Shown: positions 9,593-20,293 of the stretch, piece after piece
Layout of the letters: each line of letters starts with the position of its first letter
Position numbering within the stretch: the first letter of the stretch is position 1
Assembly (NCBI GenBank): GCA_032690845.1
Contig: CM064429.1
Span: 15,346,569 to 15,410,568, forward strand
Origin: Eleusine coracana subsp. coracana
Taxonomy: Eukaryota; Streptophyta; Magnoliopsida; Poales; Poaceae
Direction: 5' to 3'
Length of the DNA: 64,000 nucleotides
Notes under the pieces: generated by a model
What the model was told of the DNA's origin: nothing
The model's database searches: none
Seen by the model: only the letters and a program-made list of their open reading frames with translations
Translations under genes and position numbers: made by a program

Positions 9593-10615
9593 TGTTGACA
9601 CCGTTTTTGACACGTGTCAGGCTTGGCTTCGAGAGGAAGAATTGGAGGAAGAGCCGTTCCACTGGGAGAATCCCGATCGGTTAAGAAGAGAGAAGTTGCT
9701 GATTTTGTCTAGTTACTGATTGGGAAGATGCCGATTCTTTTAGGGAAGACAGGCCGGGCTGCCGGTTTAAGGAAAGGTTGCGTAAGAGTTTGAGTTTGAT
9801 ACCAGTACGATGCCAGCGGTCGTCTACGAGATTAAATGGGATCTGGAAAGAATATCTTAAGTTGTAAAAGAGTCTTTATTCTTAGGGAGTATATTTTTAG
9901 GAATAGTTTTGTTTTAGAGATAGAAAGTTGAGATTTTGTCGTAATCGACTGGGGAACTGTAACAAGGGTATAAATAGCGACCCGAGGGGTCGAGAAAGGA
10001 ATGTTACACACCAAATACAAAAAACCCTTTACGTTTTTCGCATCTACTTTTTCGTACTCGGCGACTTTGCTGCTTTTCTCTTTTCACAAGTTCTTCGAGC
10101 TTGCACGATCGCATCGATCCGCTGCTTGCTGGTAAGTTCCATTTTATCGAATACTTTCTAGGCTTTAACTTCGAGCGCATCGCTGTCGTTTCGTCTAGAT
10201 TTATTCACAATTTATCGATATTAGATTAGATCGGCAGGTTTTTCTTGTTGTTTCTAAGCTTTTATCACCCTTTATCTGGTTTGGAACCGTTGCTATCGGC
10301 TAGGCTGGTTTTCCAATCCACAGCCGATTAAATACTGCTTCCGACGCCATCGTGTGATACCAGTTAGGTTCATCTTTTGATAGATCTGATCGAGATTACA
10401 CTCTCAGATAATTGGCAAATTCACGTTTGCCGTTTGTCTCATATCCGTATCAGCTTCAAGGCTGTTACTTTCAAACAATCGGTACTCGTTGCCGATTCTA
10501 CCTGGTAATTTGACGTTTTGTTTTCTCCTTGTCAATTTACAGGTCAAATTGACTGGCACGCCTCAGACTCGGAATCTCAGTGTGTTAGCTTGCGAGGATG
10601 TTTTTCGTGTCAACA
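9593..10615 (+). repeat. 3' LTR of the Tat-like gypsy element (1023 bp)
   Basis: The LTR starts TGTTGACACC and ends GTGTCAACA, with matching terminal inverted repeats. A TATA box (ggtataaatagcg) lies at 9967-9979. It is followed by ACTAG (10616-10620), the likely target duplication, and then by antisense copia gag sequence. No second copy of this LTR is in the window. Confidence 0.75.
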
Positions 10616-11080
10616 ACTAGCATAAGAGGAACGCTTGTGATTAGATTTTGTTACCTTCGATCCTCTTGCCATGAGCCACTTGTGAGTGTTGTCGTCATCA
10701 TCATCCCTCAAGCTCCCAGATAAAGAAGTATTGGTGGGAGTGACGCCAATGGCAAGTGTAGCAATACCTCCCTCATCCGAGTTGGATTCGGAAGAGGAAG
10801 AGGATGAAGAGGATGAATCATTAGAATTCCATTCTTGACCAATGTGAGCTTCACCTCTTCTATGCTTCTTGTACTTCTTGTCTTTCCTGTGGTGCTTGTC
10901 TTTCCTTCTTTCATTTTTGTTCTTCTTCTTTGGACATTCCGCAATGAAATGTCCTTCATCACCACATTCATAGCAAGTTCTTTTTGACCTTCTTGCTTTG
11001 CCCTTGTCAAAGATTTTCTTCTTGTAGCCATTTTTCTTGAGAAATGACTTGAATCTCCTCACAAGCAAAGCCATCTCATC
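10616..11080 (-). pseudogene. Copia gag, distal part with zinc knuckle
   Basis: The open frame encodes FKSFLKKNGYKKK, a CCHC knuckle (CYECGDEGHFIAEC), a Lys/Arg/His-rich stretch, and a Ser/Glu-rich tail typical of Ty1/copia Gag in grasses. It is the continuation of the gag at 17555-18454. The two parts are separated by the 6.5-kb element at 11081-17554 and share the TCATC duplication at the break. The last codons of the open frame run into the LTR ending at 10615. Confidence 0.85.
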
Positions 11081-12629
11081 TGTTGACGGCTGTTAAGTAC
11101 CATTTTTAACCGTCAACTATACTCAAATAAAGGAGAATTTGGTATTTCATACACGCATGCTTTAGCACAATAATATAGTTCCACTTGTACTTGGAGAACT
11201 TTGTGCATGCAGGAGGAAATGTGAAGGAAACACCTCAAAAGGCAAGAAAACACACTTTCGACCAATCAGAGAGTGCCACATGGACGTCACACGGATTGAA
11301 GGGCCCATTTTCAGCACTTAACCGACGTAACTCCCTGTAATACCGTGCAAACCGACGTCAGGGCCCACAGGACAGCCACCTGGAGAAAGCACAGGCCAGG
11401 AGGGGCCACCCCCAGGTCGGCCGACCTGGTCAGGTCGGCCGACCCAGCCGGGCGCCCTCTCCGCCTGGGCTTCCACGTGTTGGCTCCTCCGCGACTCCTG
11501 ATGACAGTTTGAGATGCCTTCCGTGGCGGTTACGCTCCCTTGCCGACCTATTGAGGCTATAAATAGGAGGGTGTGCCTTCACACTCAACACACACCACAA
11601 GAAGCATTTCTCTCTTGCTAGTAGTAGTTCTTGGAGTTTTAGTGGAGTTAGGCTGAGTCTAGAGCTCTCTAGTCCCAGGTCTTCACTTGGAATTGGTATG
11701 GCTCTTGTATCTTTTCCCTTTTGTAAGACTTTGCTCTTATCAATATATATATATTTTCTATATAGTTGTGCTTGGGTCATGAGTTTCTTGTTTGATATTG
11801 TGATCCATATATGTGATAGTATAGTCTACTTGTGTGATAGTAGTTTATATTTATTATACTACTATTGTCGTGCTAGTTATATACCGTCACTATAGTCTAG
11901 TTTATATGTTATAGTCTCTATGCTTAGTTTTAGCTGATAAAGTATAGCATGGGTTTGGTGATCGTATTCGTACGGTAGCTCTGCCTCGTTAATAGTAATC
12001 GCGGAGGGGCAGAGTGCTCTTTGGTCATGCAAGTATGGTACTTGGGTGACTGATTTGCATCAATTATTCGTTAGTCTACTGGTTCGTTGAGGTAGGCGGC
12101 AGGTGGTGACAGACCTGTCTGTCCTTTGAAATCCTCCCCGCTAGGCTAGTGCGTAGGCTCTTGGCGGAAGTCGCCTGTGGATGCAGGGGTAAGTCCGTGC
12201 CTGAAGTGCTATACTATTGACTGCTGAACCTGAGTGTGGGTCTGTATGTATTCTACTTAGGCTATGCAACTGTATAGGAATGTATAGTAGGAGTAGCTTA
12301 GCCTAGTCTTTCCTCCACTAGACTTTATTTATTTAGTAGGAATCTTCTGTGTGTGTCACACTACCCGGTTATTATCATGTACCCGCCTGTCTTGGTAAGA
12401 TATCCTTGCTAATTGTTAACATGATCTTATATGTTAGTAACGCTTCTTGATCATAACCTTCCTTTGGGATAAACAAATACGATACCCTGAATACTTCCGG
12501 GTGAAATGCTACAGCGGTATTCTCCGTGCGCTTGCGGATTTTACCTACTTGACTCTGGGACATATTAGTGAACCGTTTCTGGCCCCGTGCCGGGAATGAT
12601 TTATTAATATGGCTTAGCAAAAGTCAACA
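11081..12629 (+). repeat. 5' LTR of the right non-autonomous element
   Basis: This is a 1549-bp LTR with a TATA box (gctataaataggag, 11555-11567) and two gtcggccgac palindromes at 11416-11443. The first 38 bases can fold: gttgacgg...ttaa pairs with ttaaccgtcaac around a short loop. It is the same family as the LTRs at 3433-4981, 16006-17554 and the fragment at 37235-37470. Confidence 0.94.
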
Positions 12630-12637
12630 AGCATTTC

Positions 12638-12655
12638 TGGCGCCGTTGCCGGGGA
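12638..12655 (+). other. Primer-binding site, tRNA-Asp type
   Basis: The sequence tggcgccgttgccgggga begins 8 bases after the 5' LTR end. It is complementary to the 3' end of plant tRNA-Asp and is the start point for minus-strand DNA synthesis. Confidence 0.85.
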
Positions 12656-12775
12656 AGGCGTATGATTTAAGAAAAATTACTAATTTATATAGTAGTGTTG
12701 CAATTATTAAGGCTATCTCCTAGGCAGGCTAACCTTGCTTTGTTTTCTGCATTTTGTATGAAAACAGGGTAGTGT

Positions 12776-14113
12776 ATGACTGGTTTCGACTTGCCGACAA
12801 ACTTCACTGAAGATCCTGAGTCACTCCTGAGAAGGACACGAGCTAGGCTCACCCCTCCTCGTAAGGAGACTCGGCCAATCGAACCTGTCATTCCCGCACC
12901 ATCAAGCTCTGAGCAAATGGCCGACAAGACCCTCCGCGAGTTCTCCGCTCCCTCCGCTGCCAACATCCCTACGGGACCAGCTGGCAATGTGGGAGATGCG
13001 AACTTCGAAATCAAGACCGGTCTCATCACCATGGTGCAGGCTAGCCCATTCTGTGGGAAAGCCAATGAGGACGCTAGTGCTCATCTCCAGCAATTCCTGG
13101 AGATTTGCAACACGTTCAAAATGAAGGACGTCACCCCCGACGCTGTTCGCCTTCGACTGTTCCCGTTCTCTCTCCTTGGGAGAGCGAGACAGTGGTTCTA
13201 CGCAAACCCTGAAGCTGTGAACACTTGGGAGAAGTGTTCAGCTGCGTTCCTTGCAAAGTTCTTCCCGCTGGGCAAGACCAATGCCCTCCGCGGAAGGATC
13301 TCAAGCTTCCAGCAGGAGTCGAAGGAGTCGATTCCTGAGGCATGGGAGAGGCTCCAGGAGTACATCCTGGCATGTCCCCACCACGGGATGGATGATTGGC
13401 TGATCATTCAGAACTTCTACAACGGGCTTACTCCGTCGGCCCGCGACCACCTCGACGCTGCTGCTGGTGGAGCCTTCTTCTCGCTCACTGTGAGCAAGGC
13501 AAAAGATTTGATCGAGAAGATGGTGTCCAACCAAGGTTGGAATGAAGAGCGCCTCCAACCTCGCCAGCGAGGCATGCACTCCGTCAAGGAGGTTGACATG
13601 CTCGCCGCCAAGATTGACCTTCTCATGAAGAAGATGGACGACCAAGCCAATGGAGAAGTGAAAGCCCTAGACGCTCGGATGACTTGCGAGGTCTGTGGCA
13701 ACACGGGACACTCGGGCAATGACTGCCCTGAGACCCGTGAGGACGTAATGTTCATGGGCAACAACAACAACAACGGCTACCGTCCACAAGGAGGTCAAAG
13801 TTGGGGTCCACCACGTCCCAACTACCAAGGAGGTAACTCTGGCAACTTCTCTGGTTTTAATTCCGGTTATAATCAGCCCTCCTTGAAAGATCTTGTGCTT
13901 GGTCAAGCTAAGGTTAATGATAACATCAGTAAAAAGCTTGCCACCACTGATAGGACTCTTGAGAGCATCCACACTAAGATAGAGGGTGTTTCCTCTGCTC
14001 TCAAGAATCAGCTGAGCTTTAATAAAATGATAGAAACTCAATTAGCTCAGTTAGCTGCTGCTGTTCCTACTGCTGAGTCGGGAAAATCCCGGGGCAACCC
14101 GAGACCCCCTTAG
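12776..14113 (+). CDS. Gag protein of the right non-autonomous gypsy element
   Basis: This 445-residue Gag is the same protein, residue for residue, as the minus-strand ORF at 1949-3286. It has the retrotrans_gag core (LRLFPFSLLGRARQWF), a CCHC knuckle (CEVCGNTGHSGNDC), an Asn/Gly-rich linker and a helical C-terminus. It starts 147 bases after the LTR in a leader containing the primer site. The downstream protease frame is -1 relative to gag and overlaps its end. Confidence 0.93.
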   Translation: MTGFDLPTNFTEDPESLLRRTRARLTPPRKETRPIEPVIPAPSSSEQMADKTLREFSAPSAANIPTGPAGNVGDANFEIKTGLITMVQASPFCGKANEDASAHLQQFLEICNTFKMKDVTPDAVRLRLFPFSLLGRARQWFYANPEAVNTWEKCSAAFLAKFFPLGKTNALRGRISSFQQESKESIPEAWERLQEYILACPHHGMDDWLIIQNFYNGLTPSARDHLDAAAGGAFFSLTVSKAKDLIEKMVSNQGWNEERLQPRQRGMHSVKEVDMLAAKIDLLMKKMDDQANGEVKALDARMTCEVCGNTGHSGNDCPETREDVMFMGNNNNNGYRPQGGQSWGPPRPNYQGGNSGNFSGFNSGYNQPSLKDLVLGQAKVNDNISKKLATTDRTLESIHTKIEGVSSALKNQLSFNKMIETQLAQLAAAVPTAESGKSRGNPRPP

Positions 14114-15276
14114 AAAATGTTAATGCGGTTACCACGAGAGGAGGTAAGTCCACTCGGGATCCACCATACCCTAACCATGCAGGAAAGGACACATCAGCTG
14201 AGAAGCCGGCAGAAGAAGAAGAACTGCCGCCCAGGAAAACGGCCCCACATGAGTTCTATGACACGAACCTCATGCCGTTTCCCGAAAGAAGAAGGAAGCC
14301 CACCGTGGACAAGCAGTTCACACGCTTCGTTGAGGTGATCTAGAAGCTGCACATCAATGTGCCCTTGCTGGATGCGATACAAGTACCCACGTACGCTCGC
14401 TACCTCAAGGATCTTATCAGCAACAAGCGCCCACTACCGACCACAGAAATTGTCAAGCTGACGGAAGAGTGTAGCGCTGCTATACTCAACCGGCTTCCTG
14501 AGAAGAAGAAAGATCCAGGGTGTCCCACGATCACCTGCTCGATCGGGACACAGAACTTCGACCATGCCTTATGTGATCTTGGGGCAAGTGTGAGCGTCAT
14601 GCCGAAGGATGTCTTCGACAAGCTCAACTACACCACACTATCCCCCACGCCGATGCAGCTGCAGCTGGCCGATTCAACGGTCCGCTATCCGGCGGGGATC
14701 GCCGAAGATATTCCGGTGAAAATCCGGGATTGCTTCATCCCCGTCGACTTCGTAGTGCTTGATATGGACGTCGGGAAAAGCACACCGCTCATCCTGGGAC
14801 GCCCATTTCTCAGCACTGCGGATGCTCGCATCGATGTAGGAGCCGGAGAAATCCGCTTCCACATCAATGGCAAGGAGGAGAAGTTTGACTTTCGGCCAAG
14901 GAAAGAACAGTGCAACATGATCCGTATCAAGTACGGGCCGAACCCAAGCAACATCAAGGAAGTGGAGGTCACTCCGCCAAAGAAGGACAGCCTCATCACA
15001 TTCATGAAGAACTTCCTTGAGAAGGAAAAGGTTGCACAGCAACAACTAATGAAGGCAAGGAGGCAAAGGTCACACATTAAGCAACAGCCTCCGAAGTCCA
15101 CAAGGCAGCAACCTCCGAAGTCTGCAAAGAAACAGGCTGTGAAGCCTGCAAAACCGCAGCCTCTGAAGCCCGAGAAGCCACCGACCACAACAAAGACCAA
15201 GAAGGTGTGGCGAATGAAACAAGAAGCATCATCCGTGTCTTCATCTCCGGGACCGGACAACGCTTCATCGAGCTGA
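14110..15276 (+). pseudogene. Protease domain of the right non-autonomous element, broken by one stop
   Basis: The frame opens inside the end of gag (-1) and carries a retropepsin domain with CDLGASVSVMP, later ILGRPF, and a Lys/Pro/Gln-rich tail ending at 15276. A TAG at 14341-14343 replaces a CAG present in the left copy, so the first Met after the break is at 14359 (305 residues). The tail is longer than in the left copy, where a different CAG-to-TAG change cuts it. No RT follows. Confidence 0.85.
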
Positions 15277-16005
15277 ACGCCGGAGAAAAGTCCCGCTCGT
15301 CGGACTTTAAAAGATGAGTCCTCGCCGGGAGGTTAAACCGGTAGTTATCCATATTTGCTCTTTTAATTGCATATTTGCTTTCCACCACATTTTGATTTTT
15401 TCCGACCACTGCATTTCTGCATTTTTGAATTTTTCCAGCAACCTTGGAATTTTTCAAAACTCATTTGCATTTGTGAAAATTTAGAAAATAGGTTTTTGGG
15501 CTTTCCATTTTGAAAAGATTTTTTGTCGAGCTTTTTGAGCAAAAAGGCAGCAGGGGACAAATCCCCTAGCCGTTGGGGAACACATAGGAAAAAGGGGGCT
15601 GCCAGGAGGCCCACCTGCCAGGTCAGCCGACCTGGTGGGGTCGGCCGACCCCCTGGCCCCACCTTTTCCTGTGCTCCTTTCTCCCAACGGCTATATGACC
15701 GTTGCTCTGTCCCTTTCTAACGGCCATCTTGCTTCCTTGGCTATAAAAACCGCCCAGGAGGAGGAGCTTCACCATTCCAAGCTCATCTTTCACTCCCCTC
15801 CTTTGCTCACTTGTTGCTCCCCCAAAATTTCGTGTTCTTCAACTTTACTACAGCCCCAAAAACCCAAAAAAAATATTTCCCCTCTGTTTTAGTGCATTTG
15901 CAAGTTGTTGTGAGAAGAAAACCAATTTCGGAGAAGCTCGGGTTTGTCGTTTTCACTAACGCTCACCCGAACACTTGTTCGATCTTGTTTTTGTTCTTGT
16001 CTTGT
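15277..16005 (+). other. 3' untranslated region of the right non-autonomous element, with internal TATA box
   Basis: This non-coding stretch holds a palindromic pair of gtcggccgac-type motifs (about 15620-15650), a TATA-like box (ctataaaaac, 15741-15750) and a pyrimidine-rich leader-like sequence. In the left copy the same leader continues to an acceptor-like site and an ATG. Here it stops at 16005 and the 3' LTR begins, so the end of the internal region, including the purine tract, is deleted. Confidence 0.6.
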
Positions 16006-17554
16006 TGTTGACGGCTGTTAAGTACCATTTTCAACCGTCAACTATACTCAAATAAAGGAGAATTTGGCATTTCATACACGCATGCTTTATCACAATAATA
16101 TAGTTCCACTTGTACTTGGAGAACTTTGTGCATGTAGGAGGAAATGTGAAGGAAACACCTCAAAAGGCAAGAAAACACACTTTCGACCAATCAGAGAGTG
16201 CCACATGGACGTCACACGGATTGAAGGGCCCATTTTCAGCTCTTAACCGACGTAACTCCCTGTAATACCGCGGGAACCGACCTCAGGACCCACCTGCCAG
16301 CCTCCCCAAGAAAGCACAGGCCAGGAGGGGCCACCCCCAGGTCGGCCGACCTGGTCAGGTCGGCCGACCCAGCCGGGCGCCCTCTCCGCCTGGGCTTCCA
16401 CGTGTTGGCTCCTCCGCGACTCCTGATGACGGTTTGAGATGCCTTCCATGGCGGTTACTCTCCCTTGCCGACCTATTGAGGCTATAAATAGGAGGGTGTG
16501 CCTTCACACTCAACACACACCACAAGAAGCATTTCTCTCTTGCTAGTAGTAGTTCTTGGAGTTTTAGTGGAGTTAGGCTGAGTCTAGAGCTCTCTAGTCC
16601 CAAGTCTTCACTTGGAATTGGTATGGCTCTTGTATCTTTTCCCTTTTGTAAGACTTTGCTCTTATCAATATATATATTTTTTCTATATAGTTGTGCTTGG
16701 GTCATGAGTTTCTTGTTTGATATTGTGATCCATATATGTGATAGTATAGTCTACTTGTGTGATAGTAGTTTATATTTATTATACTACTATTGTCATGCTA
16801 GTTATATACCGTCACTATAGTCTATTTTATATGTTATAGTCTCTATGCTTAGTTTTAGCTGATAAAGTATAGCATGGGTTTGGTGATCGTATTCGTACGG
16901 TAGCTCTGCCTCGTTAATAGTAATCGCGGAGGGGCAGAGTGCTCTTTGGTCATGCAAGTATGGTACTTGGGTGACTAATTTGCATCAATTATTCGTTAGT
17001 CTACTGGTTCGTTGAGGTAGGCGGCAGGTGGTGACAGCCCTGTCCGTCCTTTGAAATCCTCCCCGCTAGGCTAGTGCGTAGGCTCTTGGCGGAAGTCGCC
17101 TGTGGATGCAGGGGTAAGTCCGTGCCTGAAGTGCTATACTATTGACTGCTGAACCTGAGTGTGGGTCTGTATGTATTCTACTTAGGCTATGCAACTGTAT
17201 AGGAATGTATAGTAGGAGTAGCTTAGCCTAGTCTTTCCTCCACTAGACTTTATTTATTTAGTAGGAATCTTCTGTGTGTGTCACACTACCCGGTTATTAT
17301 TATGTACCCGCCTGTCTTGGTTAGATATCCTTGCTAATTGTTAACATGATCTTATATGTTAGTAACGCTTCTTGATCATACCCTTCCTTTGGGATAAACA
17401 AATACGATACCCTGAATACTTCTGGGTGAAATGCTACAGCGTTATTCTCCGTGCGCTTGCGGATTTTACCTACTTGACTCTGGGACATATTAGTGAACCG
17501 TTTCTGGCCCCGTGCCGGGAATGATTTATTAATATGGCTTAGCAAAAGTCAACA
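16006..17554 (+). repeat. 3' LTR of the right non-autonomous element
   Basis: This LTR is 1549 bp like its partner, with a TATA box at 16481-16490. It differs from the 5' LTR at scattered sites and in a block near 16280-16310. It is followed directly by the TCATC duplication and then by interrupted copia gag. Confidence 0.94.
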
Positions 17555-18454
17555 TCATCATCACTATCTTCATCACTAGAGTCAACCACTTTCTTCTTCC
17601 TCATCTCTTGCTTTTCTCGTGTAGCATTGAGTGCTATATTATTTGTGTCACCATTTGCTCCCTCAATTTGCTTGATCAAGGCATTTATTTTGTTGGCTTG
17701 ATCATTTTGTTGTTTTTGGGAAAGAAGCTTCCCGAGCACTTCATCGGTGGAGAATGTTTTAAAGTTGTCCTTCTCTCTAATGTTTGAGCAAATGTTGTTA
17801 TCCCAAGGTCTCAATGCTTGTAGTAGTCTCTTGTTGATATCCAAATCGGTCATTCTAGCTCCTAGTGCTCTTCTTTGATTCACAATTCTCATGAGCCTAT
17901 CATGAACTTTCTTTGGGCCTTCTCCCGGACCCATGATGAATAGGTTGAACTCATTTTGCAATTCTCACAAGTCTTGCATCTTTGACGGAATCAATGCCCT
18001 TATAGATAATCTCAAGTTTTCTCCATAGTTGGTTGACATTCTTTATTCCAGCTACCTTGTCATACTCGGTGGCACTAAGTGCAGAAACAATTGCACTAAC
18101 AGCCACGACATTGTGATGAATATTGATTTGATCCTTACGGGTTGGATTGTCTCTATTTTCTCACAAAAAACCATTCTCGGTTATATTTGCAACATGAGGA
18201 CTCATAGATTTCAAATACATCATCATCTTGCATTTCTAATGATCATAAAATTGTCCATCAAAGTATGGGAGTCTACCGGACCCTTGCCCAATACGATCTT
18301 CTTTGAGATCATCATAATCAAATATGACATTGTTGTAGGTTTTTGGTAGCTCATCTTTATCAATATCTTCAATCCTTGGATTTTCTCCAGGTGCATCACC
18401 CTCAGACGATCCACTAGGCGGAATTTCCTTTCCCTTTGTCATCTTTAACTTCAA
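17555..18454 (-). pseudogene. Copia gag, proximal part, decayed
   Basis: The frame starts with MTKGKEIPPSGSSEG at about 18440 and decays through frameshifts. It is clear again at 17961-17555 as a UBN2/gag-polypeptide-type domain: GARMTDLDINKRLLQALRPW, then DNFKTFSTDEVLGKLL, then an acidic Ser/Asp run. The run continues in the sequence at 11080 on the other side of the inserted element. This is the Gag of the copia element whose LTR lies at 18494-20293. Confidence 0.85.
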
Positions 18455-18477
18455 GCGGTTAAGCCTTCAAGAAGATC

Positions 18478-18493
18478 CTGCTCTGATACTAAT
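18478..18493 (-). other. Primer-binding site of the copia element (initiator tRNA-Met type)
   Basis: The minus strand reads attagtatcagagcagg directly after the LTR. It is close to the tggtatcagagc site used by most plant copia elements, which is complementary to initiator tRNA-Met, with one mismatch (g to a). Confidence 0.75.
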
Positions 18494-20293
18494 TGAAAGT
18501 TGCCTAGAGGGGGGTGAACAGGCAAATCTAAAAAACCTGCAAAATTGGACTTAAATAAATTTATTAGACTGACCGGCAGTGCCGGTGAGGATGATCGACA
18601 GTGCAGGTGTCCACTGCCGATGGGAGATCGGCAGTGCCGATGGGTGAACAGATAGTCGTATGAAATCTAGGTTTAAGTGGTTTCACGGTTACTATATGAT
18701 AATTGACTACAACAGTAGAATAAAGGAAACACAATAACAATAAGAAATGATAAAACAAGGAAATAAAAGGGCACATGGATGCACAAGATTTGTTACCAAA
18801 GTTCGGGCTAACAAAGAACCCTACGTCTCTGTTGAGAAGTCCACAAAGGACCGGGTCTCTTTCAACCCTATTCTCACTCAAGCGACCATAAAGATCGAGC
18901 TCGAGTTCTCCACTATCAAATCCCTTGCAGGATGGATGATACAAACTCCCGATGCGTCACCACACAAGTTGGAAGCTCTACGGGCACCTCTAACTTTCTA
19001 GGAGCAAAGCTCCAAGAGTAACAAGCACAAGTTACAAAGATGATTAAATCGAATGCTCAAGAGTGGAGGGGTACTCTTTTCACTAGGAATCAATGGCTCA
19101 CTCAAACCTTAGCTCAAGGAATGAAGCTTGGACTTGGAGAGGGAGAGTGAGGAGAGTGAAGCTCAAAAGTGCCAAATGATTTTCGGGTTCTAGAGAAGTG
19201 GCACGAAGTGGGGTGAGGGCCTTTTATACAAGGGGCTCAAAAAGAGTCGTTGGCCTGTCTGGACGCCCCGCACTGGCACTGCTGATCGAGCCATCGACAC
19301 TGCTAGTAGGGTTTCTGACACACTGTCATAGATCTGCAGGCAAGGATTCGGCCTGCACCAGCACTGCCGATCAAGACATCGGTACTACGTCACAGAGAAG
19401 ACAAGTCATTTCTGGAGACCTTGACCGGCACTGCCGATCAGTAAGATCAGCACTGCCGATCGCAGTCAGCCAGAGAGCCTAATGGTTGACAATCTCTATG
19501 GAGAGGGGACCGGCACTGCCGATCATGTGATCGGCACTGCCGATGAGCTATAGGCTGAGCCAGACAGAGAGTGGTTCTCTAGTAGAACCGACCGGCACTG
19601 CCAATCAGGGTGATCGGCACTGCCGATGAGCTACAGTCAGAGAGCCAGAGAGAAAGTGGTTCTCTGGTAGAACCGATCGGCACTGCCGATCAGGGTGATC
19701 AGCACTGCCGATGAGCTACAGCCAGAGAGCCAGAGAGAAAGTGGTTCTCTGGTAGAACCGACCGGCACTGCCGATCAGGGTGATCGGCACTGCTGATGAG
19801 CTACAGTCAGAGAGCCAGAGAGAACACTCTTCTTTGGATGAAGCAACCGGCACTGCCGATGATGACAAGGCAAAAGCCACAGAAGTGCCTGGGCATCACA
19901 GCGCCTCTGGGAGAGTGGATCGGCACTGCCGGTGAGGACCACCGGCACTGCCGATGAAGGTAAAAACAGAGGGCGACGAAAAAAAGAAATTTATGGGAAG
20001 TTTGAGCATTTGACTTTACCAAACTTGTAAATTATACCCCTCTTAATAGTACGGTTTACGTATACTCAAGATTAGAAATAAAAACAACATGAATCCTTCA
20101 TTCTTGAGTGAGTTTTGGACTTTCAATTTGAGGCAAATGACATCTTATTTTCTCCTTTTTTTTTTGTTTTAATGCATTTCATTCATCAATTGAGATAGTC
20201 ATCTACACACATACTCAATGAAAGCATTAGTCCATTCTTAATTGTATTGACTCCAATCACTAAAATAAAATTAGAGGCCTAGATGCACTTTCA
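18494..20293 (-). repeat. 5' LTR of a minus-strand copia element (1800 bp) with internal repeats
   Basis: Read on the minus strand the LTR starts TGAAAGTGCATC and ends GGCAACTTTCA, directly followed by the tRNA-Met primer site and gag. The central part (about 19260-19960) is filled with the motif cggcactgccgat and its variants, including 83-85-bp tandem repeats at 19529-19835. A piece of the same LTR family lies at 36003-36525. Confidence 0.85.
19529..19835. repeat. Tandem repeat of about 85 bp inside the copia LTR
   Basis: About 3.6 units begin at 19529, 19612, 19697 and 19782. Each starts with gatcggcactgccgat (or a one-base variant), then gagcta and a Ser-codon-like cagagagccagagag stretch, and ends with accgaccggcactgcc. 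The spacing is 83, 85 and 85 bases. Confidence 0.85.

Larger units (their letters stand above)
4982..10615 (+). mobile_element. Partial Ty3/gypsy element (probably Tat lineage) with antisense genes, 3' part only
   Basis: The right end is a 1023-bp 3' LTR (9593-10615) preceded by a purine-rich tract (aaactggggggca, 9579-9590), which fixes plus-strand orientation. The body between 4982 and 9578 carries no gag or pol, only minus-strand genes. Tat-lineage elements are known to carry extra ORFs, sometimes antisense, between pol and the 3' LTR, which fits this layout. The 5' portion would lie left of the window, beyond the element inserted at 4981. The LTR is followed by ACTAG (10616-10620) and then by copia gag sequence, so the element is inserted in that gag. 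Confidence 0.65.
11081..17554 (+). mobile_element. Non-autonomous gypsy (gag-protease) element, right copy, complete with both LTRs
   Basis: The two LTRs are 1549 bp each (11081-12629 and 16006-17554) and start TGTTGACGG and end GTCAACA. The 5-bp target duplication TCATC is at 11076-11080 and 17555-17559. The internal region has the primer site, gag, a protease domain and a 3' untranslated stretch, but no RT, RNase H or integrase. It lacks a purine tract before the 3' LTR, and the third ORF seen in the left copy is deleted at that junction. The element interrupts a minus-strand copia gag. The LTRs differ at many positions around 16280-16310, so the copy is not brand new or its LTRs were altered. 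Confidence 0.95.
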
